Assembly (NCBI GenBank): GCA_024277285.1
Contig: JAJRVM010000123.1
Span: 1-8,055 of the forward strand
DNA: 8,055 nt
From: Planctomycetota bacterium
GTDB lineage: Bacteria; Planctomycetota; Planctomycetia; Pirellulales; Pirellulaceae
Reading direction: 5' to 3'
The translations under genes and the position numbers were made by a program. How positions within the stretch are numbered: position 1 is the first letter of the stretch; every line of letters begins with the position of its first letter. Positions 1 to 6,629 of this stretch are shown in pieces. Below the pieces are notes generated by a model. The model saw nothing but the letters and a program-made list of their open reading frames with translations, ran no database searches and had not been told where the DNA came from.

Positions 1-54
1 TGGGTGAAGAGGATTGGTAGGCTACCCGTGGCGTCCCATCCCCCACATACACGG

Positions 55-101
55 CCCCACTTCCCTCCCCGCCGCCGAAGGCGGCGGGGAGGGAAGTGGG
101 G
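55..101. repeat. Perfect 22-bp stem-loop at centre of left outer repeat
   Basis: Bases 55-76 are the exact reverse complement of 80-101, leaving a 3-base GAA loop at 77-79. The core arm is TTCCCTCCCCGCCGCC. The right copy has the same structure with a TTC loop (8023-8055), as expected for an inverted copy. No T-tract follows, so an intrinsic terminator role is not supported. Confidence 0.9.
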
Positions 102-131
102 GGAGTAGCTGGCATCGCGGGTAGCTCACCA

Positions 132-179
132 GTCGTTTTCACCCATGGGACAAGCCCATGGGAGTCTTTTGAAAACGAC
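132..179. repeat. Second stem-loop of left outer repeat (CCCATGGG pair)
   Basis: The self-complementary octamer CCCATGGG occurs at 142-149 and 155-162, separated by ACAAG. It is enclosed by the 9-bp inverted repeat GTCGTTTTC (132-140) and GAAAACGAC (171-179), giving a two-tier stem with an asymmetric internal loop. In the right copy the octamers are intact (7956-7963 and 7969-7976) and the outer stem keeps all but one pair if G-T is allowed. Confidence 0.8.
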
Positions 180-203
180 ATTACTTCATTCGGCTAAACT
201 GTT

Positions 204-612
204 ACATTCCGATGAGCTCTCTTCCCCCATGCTGCCGTCGCGCTCACGGACGGCGTTCTGGTTGTTCTCCTTTGAGGGCAAAGAAAATCGTGGGCAAAGA
301 AGAAATGTGCTGCCAGCTTTCTTGTCGATAGGATGCGAGGCCCCTCCAGCGCCAAACGCTTGCCTCCCTCGGCACGCGCGCGGAGCAAGAACGGGACCAA
401 CAGCGCAACGGTCGAGCGCCGCGTTGTTGTCGGCTCACGGGCCCGCGTGGCGACCAAGGCGCCGTTTGCTTGCCGAAATGCGAAAAATCGGGTAGCGTGC
501 GAACAAAGATGCATTGCATGCTTGTTTTGCCATGTCATGGCCAGCGCGACAATCGCTTCCGTCCCGTCAATTTTAACTTCAACCTTGCGCCCTCGATCTT
601 GAAGCCTCACCG
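204..612. other. Gene-free stretch upstream of zinc-ribbon gene
   Basis: I see no convincing gene here. Open frames on both strands have arginine- and alanine-rich low-complexity translations and no start signal. The only local structure noticed is the short palindrome GCCATGTCATGGC (529-541), about 70 bp before the zinc-ribbon gene. It overlaps a weak promoter-like pair, TTGCCA (527-532) and GACAAT (548-553), whose 15-base spacing is too short to be convincing. It may hold the promoter of the next gene. Confidence 0.5.
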
Positions 613-1086
613 ATGAATGACTATCGAAACATGGATGTTTGTTGTGCCACCTGTGGTCACGTGCGAAGCGTAAGTTTGGGACAAATGGTCGAGCACTTGC
701 GCGGTTTGGGGATGTTCAAACGCCAGAAAGAGCCCGATCCGCAGTTGGTGTGCGAACTGTACGCCAGCCAGATTCCGTTGTTGCGCTGCGGCGAGTGCGG
801 CAGAATTGGTTTTGACGCGCACGCGGAAGAGGAGTTGGACGATGCCCAGTGGGGTGGATTGCGCGCTTGTGAGGTGTGTGGCCAGGCGATTGTGGCAGAG
901 CGTTTGGAAGTGTTTCCCGACACACGGCGCTGTACCGGATGCCAGGGAGTGGCGGATCGTGGGGAGGATGCTGTGGACACCGAGTATTGTCCGCGCTGTG
1001 GCGCGATTATGGAAATGCGATTGCGCGGTGGCGCCGGGATCACTGGCTACGCGATGCGCTGCCGCGAGTGTGGGTTTGGAGCGTAG
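613..1086 (+). CDS. DksA/TraR-type C4 zinc-finger protein with two further zinc ribbons
   Basis: This is a 157-residue soluble protein with three Cys4 sets. The first is C11-x2-C14 with C59-x2-C62, an unusually wide site with a 44-residue insert (C10 is an alternative ligand). The second is C86-x2-C89-x17-C107-x2-C110, which fits the DksA/TraR finger, including the family-style RLEVFPDT stretch before the last CxxC and a following Gln. The third is C126-x2-C129-x20-C150-x2-C153, a generic zinc ribbon. The DksA coiled coil with its acidic tip is absent, so a DksA role at the RNA polymerase secondary channel should not be assumed. Binding to nucleic acid or protein is the general expectation. 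The ATG at 613 has no clear Shine-Dalgarno site; the ATG at 631 is an alternative start. It appears monocistronic, with 481 bp to the next gene. Confidence 0.8.
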   Translation: MNDYRNMDVCCATCGHVRSVSLGQMVEHLRGLGMFKRQKEPDPQLVCELYASQIPLLRCGECGRIGFDAHAEEELDDAQWGGLRACEVCGQAIVAERLEVFPDTRRCTGCQGVADRGEDAVDTEYCPRCGAIMEMRLRGGAGITGYAMRCRECGFGA

Positions 1087-1217
1087 CAGATCGACGCGTC
1101 GTGGCTCGGCACTGAGCAGACGTGAAACTGGGCGTTCGTGAACAAAACGTGTTGCGACTTGGTTCCGTTTGCCGTTCACGAGAATGAGGCTACGAACGGT
1201 GCGTTCTGGGGTGTAAC

Positions 1218-1247
1218 CGCTGATGAACGCTGACAGACGCTAATTGA
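1218..1247. repeat. Three degenerate 10-bp tandem units
   Basis: Three consecutive 10-mers start with CGCT: CGCTGATGAA (1218-1227), CGCTGACAGA (1228-1237) and CGCTAATTGA (1238-1247). The one-helical-turn period and the conserved CGCT starts suggest a short degenerate tandem repeat rather than chance. It lies in the spacer after the zinc-ribbon gene. No function is evident. Confidence 0.6.
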
Positions 1248-1413
1248 TAGGCCCTCCGCCGGGTATGCCTTGGCCTGGGGGCAAGACCGGGCAGATTACG
1301 CCGGCACGCCTCTGTTTCTTTCGTCAGTCGCCGCAACGAGTTGGTTGTGGCTGGAACGTGTGAGCGGTCATCTTAATCCGTTGTTCGGCGGTGGGGCGCC
1401 TGCTGGCGGGGGC

Positions 1414-1458
1414 GAACGACGCGGAGCGTCGTTCCACACTGCGTTTGTCGCAGTGTGG
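1414..1458. repeat. Two back-to-back perfect hairpins
   Basis: The first hairpin is a 9-bp stem (1414-1422 with 1426-1434, loop GGA). The second is a 10-bp stem (1434-1443 with 1449-1458, loop TTTGT) that shares base 1434 with the first. Both stems are perfect. No T-run follows, so they are not classical terminators. They end 9 bases before the predicted promoter of the STN gene, so they could insulate it from upstream transcription or be a third family of intergenic palindromic repeat. Confidence 0.7.
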
Positions 1459-1467
1459 TGAAGTACT

Positions 1468-1496
1468 TTGCAATTCCCAACGGAATCATCCATAAT
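1468..1496 (+). promoter_or_regulatory. Sigma70-like promoter for the STN-module gene
   Basis: TTGCAA (1468-1473) and CATAAT (1491-1496) are separated by exactly 17 bases, matching 4/6 and 5/6 of the consensus -35 and -10. The predicted transcription start near 1503 gives a leader of about 65 bases before the ATG at 1568. This is the best promoter-like signal in the window. Confidence 0.5.
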
Positions 1497-1532
1497 CGAA
1501 CCGTATCTACTCGCGTCAGGGGCGCGCAACAC

Positions 1533-1548
1533 CATGTCGTTCGACATG
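1533..1548 (+). promoter_or_regulatory. Leader palindrome just upstream of the ribosome binding site
   Basis: CATGTCG (1533-1539) and CGACATG (1542-1548) form a perfect 7-bp inverted repeat around TT. It lies between the predicted promoter and the Shine-Dalgarno site, ending 6 bases before the latter. It could be a 5'-leader hairpin affecting translation or an operator half-site pair; the sequence alone does not decide. Confidence 0.35.
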
Positions 1549-1554
1549 CGGAAC

Positions 1555-1559
1555 AGGAG
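1555..1559 (+). promoter_or_regulatory. Shine-Dalgarno site that fixes the STN gene start
   Basis: AGGAG at 1555-1559 is followed by 8 bases and then the ATG at 1568. The in-frame GTG at 1559 overlaps this site, so it is very unlikely to be the start codon. Confidence 0.75.
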
Positions 1560-1567
1560 TGCGAATC

Positions 1568-3523
1568 ATGTGCAGAGTCCAGCAATGCAGAGTCTGGCAA
1601 TACCGAGTCTGGCGATTGCTCGTTCTTGGTTTGATGGTGGCGTTGTTGGTCGAGTGCTACAGTGGCGTGGCGTTCGCTCAACAAGCAGCGCGAACGGACG
1701 ATCCGTTTGCCCCGAAAGCAGCGGCTGTGGCGCCGCCGCTGCAAAGTGCCAAGCGGACGGCACCGGCGAAGACGCTTGAGGTTGGTGGGGCCTTGGACAA
1801 ATTAGCGCCGGACCAATCGGCTGCCGCCAACGTTCCCAAGAAGATCCGTGTTCCCAAGAAAGTGGGGCAGGCGCAAGAGGCCGCCTTGCCCGCACAGGGA
1901 CGATTGCCGGGCAAGGGCGCGGTTGCGTCGAGCATAGGCATTTCCGTGCAAGGAATGAACAGCCTTGCGAATGCCCGAATCCGCAAGGCATTGAGCAAGC
2001 CGATCGAAATTGCCTTTAATGATGCCCCGCTTGCCGACGTGATTGCGTATCTACGTGAAGTCTTCAATGTTGCGATCGTTATCGACAGACGAGCGTTGGA
2101 CGACGTGGGGTTGGGTTCCGACACGCCGGTTACGGTCTCGCTCAAAGGCATCTCCTTGCGTTCGGCGTTGCGACTGATATTAGGTGAATTGGATTTGACC
2201 TACGTGGTGCGCGATGAAGTGCTAAAAATCACGACGCCCGAAGAGGCGGAGAATGAACTTGACACACGACTCTATGACGTGGCGGACCTGGCGTACGAGG
2301 GCAAACCGCCGGTGCTTGAACGCGAGTCAAAGAGTCGTTTTACCATGGTCCTTGACATGATTTCTTCCACGATTGCGCCCGACACGTGGGGCGAGGTCGG
2401 CGGGGCTGGCAGCATGACGCCCTATGACCCTTGGAGGATGGTTGCTATTTCCCAAACGGATGAAGTGCATGCTCAGATCGAGGCGTTACTAGCGACGATT
2501 CGACGCGGTCGAAAAGCTACGCCGAAAGCGGATAACAGTGTCGGGTTGCGCGCGGATGGCGAATTGGATTGGAAAGCGAGCGAGCGGATCCAACAGGCGC
2601 TGGGCGTCGAGGTGTCGCTGGATTTCGTCGATGCACCATTGTCTGAAGTGGCGGCGTTCATCGAGCAGCAATATCGCATTCCCGTCATAATCGATCGGCG
2701 CGCGCTGGACGATTGCGGTTTGGGAAGCGACACGCCGGTAACGATCTCGGTGAGCGGCGTGTCATTACGCTCTGGCTTGCGACTGTTGCTCAAGGAGCTG
2801 GACCTGACGTATACGATCGAAAACGAAGTGCTGAAGATCACGACGCCTGAGGCGGCGGAATACGAGTTGGAGATCCGCGTTTATCCGGTCCACGACTTCT
2901 TGGATAAGCAGCCTGGTACAATGCAGGCAAATCGATCGGCGGGCAATCTGCGCGCGTTGTCGAAACTGCTGACCAGCAGTATCGCTCCCGACTCGTGGGA
3001 CATCGTGGGAGGTGCTGGTACGGCCGAAGTCGTGGTTCCCTGGGGGCTGTTGATCGTTTCCCAAGTTCATGAAGTGCATGTACAAACCGCAGGCTTGCTG
3101 GCAGCGGCACGACGTGTACGACAGCAAAAAGCTCCCGACGCGACGCCGAAGAAGGTGCGGAAAGTGGTGGCCAAACCTGCGAACCCGTTTGCGGTGGGTG
3201 AAGGGAGTGGTTTCGCTTCTTTTGGGAACGCCTCTCTTGGGAACGCCGTGCAACGGCCGGAACAAAGCACAATGGTGCTCAAGCCGTACGAGTTACGTAA
3301 AGGTGTGTCGGCCGAGGAAGTGATGGCATTGGTGAAGGGGACTGTGGAGCAGAGAAGCTGGCTGCCCCGTTCCCGCAGCGCTGCCGTATTTGCCGTCGGT
3401 CCAACCTTGTTTATTCGCCAGACCCGCGCCGCCCACACGGCGATTCAAGAGCTGCTCCAGAGTGCTGGGTTGCTGGGAGGCGGTGGATCCGGTGGAGGCG
3501 TGGGGCCGGGTGGTTGTTTCTAG
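1568..3523 (+). CDS. Secreted protein with two STN-like (secretin/TonB N-terminal) modules
   Basis: The 651-residue protein starts with an Arg-rich n-region, a hydrophobic core (about 17-28) and a likely signal peptidase I site after AFA (35-37), so it should be exported. Module 1 (about 138-313) and module 2 (about 341-516) align without gaps at a 203-residue offset. Each opens with an STN-like fold (F-x-DAPL, then IDRRALDDxGLGSDTPVT, then LTY and EVLKITTP), and the first about 87 residues are about 60% identical by eye. Each closes with an IAPDxW...VGGAG and SQxxEVH segment. A third partial copy (about 569-633) keeps only the closing part (RQTRAAH). The C-terminus is Gly-rich (637-650). STN domains occur in secretins and TonB receptors, but no secretin or TonB barrel follows here. 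A periplasmic or envelope role is inferred; substrate and partners are unknown. A REP-like hairpin begins 18 bp after the stop. Confidence 0.85.
   Translation: MCRVQQCRVWQYRVWRLLVLGLMVALLVECYSGVAFAQQAARTDDPFAPKAAAVAPPLQSAKRTAPAKTLEVGGALDKLAPDQSAAANVPKKIRVPKKVGQAQEAALPAQGRLPGKGAVASSIGISVQGMNSLANARIRKALSKPIEIAFNDAPLADVIAYLREVFNVAIVIDRRALDDVGLGSDTPVTVSLKGISLRSALRLILGELDLTYVVRDEVLKITTPEEAENELDTRLYDVADLAYEGKPPVLERESKSRFTMVLDMISSTIAPDTWGEVGGAGSMTPYDPWRMVAISQTDEVHAQIEALLATIRRGRKATPKADNSVGLRADGELDWKASERIQQALGVEVSLDFVDAPLSEVAAFIEQQYRIPVIIDRRALDDCGLGSDTPVTISVSGVSLRSGLRLLLKELDLTYTIENEVLKITTPEAAEYELEIRVYPVHDFLDKQPGTMQANRSAGNLRALSKLLTSSIAPDSWDIVGGAGTAEVVVPWGLLIVSQVHEVHVQTAGLLAAARRVRQQKAPDATPKKVRKVVAKPANPFAVGEGSGFASFGNASLGNAVQRPEQSTMVLKPYELRKGVSAEEVMALVKGTVEQRSWLPRSRSAAVFAVGPTLFIRQTRAAHTAIQELLQSAGLLGGGGSGGGVGPGGCF
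1571..1615 (+). repeat. In-frame triple 15-bp repeat in the signal peptide n-region
   Basis: Three adjacent 15-mers (1571-1585, 1586-1600, 1601-1615) share the core GAGTC and encode CRVQQ, CRVWQ and YRVWR, residues 2-16. Their length keeps the frame, and they build the positively charged n-region just before the hydrophobic core. This looks like local tandem duplication inside a coding sequence. Confidence 0.75.
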
Positions 3524-3541
3524 TTATGGATCGAGAGTATC

Positions 3542-3715
3542 GTAGCTCGGGAATCTTTTCCGAGTGTGGATGACGTTAATCCCTCCAGGCGAATTTCTAT
3601 TGCCGGTCGACTAAGAAGGGACGCGTTGCGCAATACGCTTGTCTTGGTGTTTTGGCAATAGCGGGCTTCTTGCCGACAGAACGCTTTCCATGCCGGGGAT
3701 GGAATCCCCGGCTAC
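3542..3715 (+). repeat. GTAG-headed REP-like doublet, unit 1 (174 bp)
   Basis: It starts with GTAG (3542-3545) and an imperfect hairpin (3546-3564, one G-T pair), continues through a spacer of about 120 bp, and ends in a convergent hairpin (3688-3711) followed by CTAC. The two ends are thus inverted copies of a GTAG-hairpin-CATGG motif, the arrangement of REP doublets (BIMEs). It is the most diverged unit in the spacer and has TGTGG instead of CATGG after the first hairpin. It starts 18 bp after the stop of the STN gene. Confidence 0.8.
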
Positions 3716-3717
3716 AC

Positions 3718-3891
3718 GTAGCTCGGGAATCTTTCCCGAGCATGGACGACGTTGCCCCTCGATGCAGATTTCTATTGCCGAGCGATTAAGCCGGGGACGC
3801 GTTGCTGAATACGTGTGTCTTGGTGTTTTGGCGATAGCGGGCTTCTTGCCGACAGAGCGTTTCCCATGCCGGGGATGGAATCCCCGGCTAC
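3718..3891 (+). repeat. GTAG-headed REP-like doublet, unit 2 (174 bp)
   Basis: It is identical in length to unit 1 and separated from it by only AC, giving an exact 176-bp period. Its first hairpin (3722-3740) pairs CTCGGGAA with TTCCCGAG; the terminal hairpin is at 3864-3887, followed by CTAC. It is about 88% identical by eye to the inverted unit at 6663-6836, with most differences in the first 60 bases and almost none in the terminal hairpin. Confidence 0.85.
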
Positions 3892-3893
3892 AC

Positions 3894-3926
3894 GTAGCTC
3901 GGGAATCTTTCCCGAGTGTGGATGAC
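3894..3926 (+). repeat. Partial third REP-like unit
   Basis: After another AC linker the array starts a new unit: GTAG (3894-3897), hairpin CTCGGGAA/TTCCCGAG (3898-3916) and then TGTGGATGAC as in unit 1. After 3926 the sequence no longer matches the family. The array therefore ends in a single GTAG hairpin, not a full doublet. Confidence 0.75.
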
Positions 3927-4183
3927 TTTCTTGCTTCGAAGGGCCGTCAAGCCGAAGGCGCGCGGAGGCTTGGGTTGTGGCTGCCAATATTCTGGCGTCC
4001 GTGGCGAATACTCATCAACGTGCACGCTGATAGTGCTTGATTGGCGAATAGTGCAATCGTGATTTGAGCGGTTCGACTTCGGCTAATCAAATTGGTATGC
4101 TCGCGCGCTGGTGCGGGACACCATCGCCGGAGGTTCTCTCCCGTCGGATTGCCGTTAACTCTTTTCTTTGCGAGGCCGTTGCT
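3927..4183. other. Non-repeat spacer before the DUF1559 gene
   Basis: This 257-bp stretch follows the repeat array and should hold the promoter of the next gene, but I find no convincing -35/-10 pair. An in-frame extension of the downstream gene (TTG at 4064, ATG at 4097) runs through its last part, but neither codon has a Shine-Dalgarno site. Confidence 0.4.
4172..4175 (+). promoter_or_regulatory. Shine-Dalgarno site supporting the start at 4184
   Basis: GAGG at 4172-4175 lies 8 bases before the ATG at 4184. The earlier in-frame candidates (TTG 4064, ATG 4097) lack such a site, so 4184 is preferred. Confidence 0.5.
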
Positions 4184-6616
4184 ATGGCACCCGTTACTCC
4201 CTTCGACATGACCAGCCTGCTGGGAATGATATTCGTCGCGCTCTTTGGCACCGGCGCTGGAGTTCCGCTTGGGATCCCGCCGCAAGAGCCCGATCCGGTC
4301 ATGGCCAATATCGCGCCCGAACAGTGTTTGTATTACGTCAGTTGGGTAGGGATGGCCAAGCCAGACCCAGAGAGTTCCAACCAGACCGAGCAATTGTTGG
4401 CGGAAAAGGAAGTGATCGCGTTTGTGGCCGACGTCGAGCGCGCGTTGAAAGCGGCCGCTGACAAGATGAGCGATCGATACAACGGTGACCACGCGACGCT
4501 GATCGCCGCAGTCCCGCTGTTAGCCAGAACGTTTATCACGCACCCGGTTACTTTTTTTGTCGAACGTGCTGAAAAAGTGGGACGCGGTGTGCGCGGCAAA
4601 GGTGCCTTGGTGGTCAAGCTGGGGGACGAGTCAAAGGATGTGGGCGACTTGGTCGATTTGTTTGTCACGACTATTCCGCCAAACATCGTCGAGAAGGTGT
4701 CGGTTCATGGCATCGAGTGTGTGCGTTTGAATTTGCAGCCGGGGATGCTACAGTTGACGATCGGCCGAAAAGACGATTATCTGATCGTTGCCATGGGCGA
4801 AGGTAGCTTTGAGGGTGTGTTGGCGCGAGCCACAACGCCACCGCCAAAATGGCTGACCGAAGGTGTCGAGTCGTTGGACGTGCCACGGTTGGCGACGTTT
4901 GCGTATGCGGATCTTGGCGCGATTGCCAAATTGTCTGGCCAATTCGGTGACGCCAACACTCGCAAAGTGCTAGAGGTCTTGGGAATATCGTCGTTGACGA
5001 CTTTGACGAGTGTGAGTGGTTTGGATGAGACGGGGTTCGTCAGTCGCACACGAGCCGGTAGTGCTGATCCTGACAAGGGGCTTGGCATGCTGCTGACCGG
5101 CAAACCGCTCGTAGCCAAGGACCTGGCTGCTATCCCGGCCGACGCCACGATCGCAATCGCCGCGCGAGTTGACTTGCAGCATGTGGTGAGTAACGGCTTG
5201 ACGCTGTTGCAGGACTTGGAGCCCGACACGGCGAACGAGATTCGGCGGAACTTGAATCAACTGAAGCAGCAAACGGAGATCGATTTTGAAGACGATCTGC
5301 TCGCCGCACTTGGCGACGTCTGGACCGTTCATGCGGCACCCAGTGGGGGCGGACTCGCGGCTGGCTGGACATTGGCAATCGATCTGAAGGACGTCCAGAA
5401 AATGCGGTTGGTCGAGCAACGTCTGCTCGCGTTTGCCAAAGCCATGTTTGCGCAAGGCGTGGGAGCGCCGCGGATTCGCAAATTCCAACATGCTGGACAA
5501 GTGGCTTACACGGTGGAGGTTCCCGAGGAAGCGTTCTTTATCGCACCGACGTGGTGCGTGACCGATTCGCACTTGGTGGTGACATTGTTGCCACAGGCGA
5601 TGAAGTCGTACCTGAACCACGTCAAAGCCAAGGGGCGAAAAACGTTGGCGGAGCACCCGGCCGTGGCCACTCGATTGGCTGGTGACAATGCACCTAGTGC
5701 CATCGCCTTTCAAGATGTACGTGCGCAGTTCACCACGTTCTATCCGTTGGTGCAATACGGCATCCAGATGCTTGCTGGCCAGATGCGATTGTCCGGTTTC
5801 GACTTGGATTCAACCGCATTGCCATCGATTCCGGCCGTGGCGCCGCATCTGTTGCCCAAGATCGCAACGACCTGTAAGACCCGCGAAGGCTTTGAGATGT
5901 ACACGCACACAACGCTGCCGGGTGCGAACATGGGCGCTGCGATGCCGGTGATCGTCGCCTTGGCATTGCCTGCAATCCAATCAGCGCGTTCGTCCGCGCG
6001 CCGCGCTCAGGCGTCGAACAACATGAAGCAGATTGGCCTGGCTATGCACAACTACCATGACGTTTTCAAAGCGTTGCCGGCAGCGTATAACACGGACGAG
6101 GATGGCAAGCGGTTGTTGAGCTGGCGCGTGCACATCTTGCCGTTTATCGAGCAGCAGGCTTTGTACGACCAGTTTCATCTGGGCGAACCATGGAGCAGCC
6201 GGCATAACCGCAAGCTGATTGCGCAGATGCCCGCGGTTTATCGATCCCCCAGAAGTCAGGCGGATCCTGGGAAAACGAACTACCTGGGAAACGCCACGGA
6301 AGGAGGCATCTTTGTCGCACCCAGTAAAAGTGGCAAAACGCCACGCGGCACACGGTTTCGCGACATACGTGACGGCACATCGAATACGATCATGGTGTTG
6401 GAAGTGAGCGATACGGCTGCGGTGATCTGGACCCGGCCGGACGACTTCGAAATGGCCCCGGACAACCCGCTGCGCGGTCTAGCCGGTGTATGGCCCGATG
6501 TCTTCATGGCCGGATTCTGTGATGGTTCGGTGCGTCCCATCAAATTCTTGATCGATCGCGACGCGCTCAAAGCACTTCTCACACGCGCCGGGGGGGAATT
6601 GATCGGAGATTTTTGA
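4184..6616 (+). CDS. Large DUF1559-domain protein with long N-terminal region
   Basis: This is an 810-residue protein. Residues 9-25 are hydrophobic and probably form a signal peptide or anchor, though the n-region has no basic residue; a start at 4097 would add arginines but lacks a Shine-Dalgarno site. Residues about 30-585 I cannot assign firmly; parts recall DUF3352-like planctomycete proteins (alternating LGD, PxDA and ATFAYADL-like strands). The C-terminus is DUF1559 (SBP_bac_10): a short hydrophobic stretch plus ALPAIQSARSSARR (592-607), SNNMKQIGLAMHNYHD (611-626), SWRVHILPFIEQQALYDQF (646-664), RDGTSNTI (729-736) and CDGSVR (779-784). DUF1559 proteins normally begin with a type IV prepilin-like helix; here that helix is internal and has no GFTLVELL-type processing site. 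The His of the H-x9-DG motif is replaced by Trp770. Function is unknown; a cell-envelope location is inferred. Confidence 0.85.
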   Translation: MAPVTPFDMTSLLGMIFVALFGTGAGVPLGIPPQEPDPVMANIAPEQCLYYVSWVGMAKPDPESSNQTEQLLAEKEVIAFVADVERALKAAADKMSDRYNGDHATLIAAVPLLARTFITHPVTFFVERAEKVGRGVRGKGALVVKLGDESKDVGDLVDLFVTTIPPNIVEKVSVHGIECVRLNLQPGMLQLTIGRKDDYLIVAMGEGSFEGVLARATTPPPKWLTEGVESLDVPRLATFAYADLGAIAKLSGQFGDANTRKVLEVLGISSLTTLTSVSGLDETGFVSRTRAGSADPDKGLGMLLTGKPLVAKDLAAIPADATIAIAARVDLQHVVSNGLTLLQDLEPDTANEIRRNLNQLKQQTEIDFEDDLLAALGDVWTVHAAPSGGGLAAGWTLAIDLKDVQKMRLVEQRLLAFAKAMFAQGVGAPRIRKFQHAGQVAYTVEVPEEAFFIAPTWCVTDSHLVVTLLPQAMKSYLNHVKAKGRKTLAEHPAVATRLAGDNAPSAIAFQDVRAQFTTFYPLVQYGIQMLAGQMRLSGFDLDSTALPSIPAVAPHLLPKIATTCKTREGFEMYTHTTLPGANMGAAMPVIVALALPAIQSARSSARRAQASNNMKQIGLAMHNYHDVFKALPAAYNTDEDGKRLLSWRVHILPFIEQQALYDQFHLGEPWSSRHNRKLIAQMPAVYRSPRSQADPGKTNYLGNATEGGIFVAPSKSGKTPRGTRFRDIRDGTSNTIMVLEVSDTAAVIWTRPDDFEMAPDNPLRGLAGVWPDVFMAGFCDGSVRPIKFLIDRDALKALLTRAGGELIGDF

Positions 6617-6629
6617 CAAGACGCAGTGT

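Larger units (their letters stand above)
1..203. repeat. Left copy of outer palindromic repeat element
   Basis: Positions 61-203 recur in inverted orientation at 7915-8055 with about 95% identity by eye. Mismatches lie mainly at 133, in 167-174 and in the G-run near 96-103. The element is itself roughly symmetric: bases 1-45 resemble the reverse complement of about 100-145 (about 70% by eye, with a few indels), so two diverged arms flank a perfect GC-rich hairpin at 55-101. The inner boundary is sharp: similarity to the right copy stops after the GTT at 201-203. The outer boundary may lie before base 1. There is no coding potential and no transposase. It is probably a dispersed intergenic palindromic repeat or MITE-like element; the family is not one I can name. 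Confidence 0.85.

Noticed and set aside
194..610. A 138-residue minus-strand open frame upstream of the zinc-ribbon gene
   Set aside because: It has a GTG start without a ribosome binding site, a low-complexity Arg/Ala-rich translation and no recognisable motif, and it runs into the outer repeat.
1136..1181. An 8-bp inverted repeat (TCGTGAAC / GTTCACGA) as a terminator of the zinc-ribbon gene
   Set aside because: The loop is 30 bases and no T-tract follows the 3' arm, so it does not look like an intrinsic terminator.
1646..1660. A lipobox around Cys30 of the STN protein
   Set aside because: The residue before Cys is Glu (VEC), which does not fit the lipoprotein signal; an AFA signal peptidase I site follows and fits better.
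3542..3926. The regularly spaced palindromes as a CRISPR array
   Set aside because: The units are 174 bp with conserved, not variable, spacers and alternating hairpin orientation; there are no cas genes.
3639..4040. A 133-residue plus-strand open frame across the repeat array
   Set aside because: It is read through REP-like units 1 and 2. Because the period is 176 bp, the two units are read in different frames, and the inverted unit gives a similar peptide on the other strand. It has no Shine-Dalgarno site. The peptide similarity reflects DNA repeat identity, not a protein family.
4970..5755. A 261-residue minus-strand open frame inside the DUF1559 gene
   Set aside because: It is antisense to a well-supported coding region, with no motif and an Arg/His/Gln-rich shadow composition.
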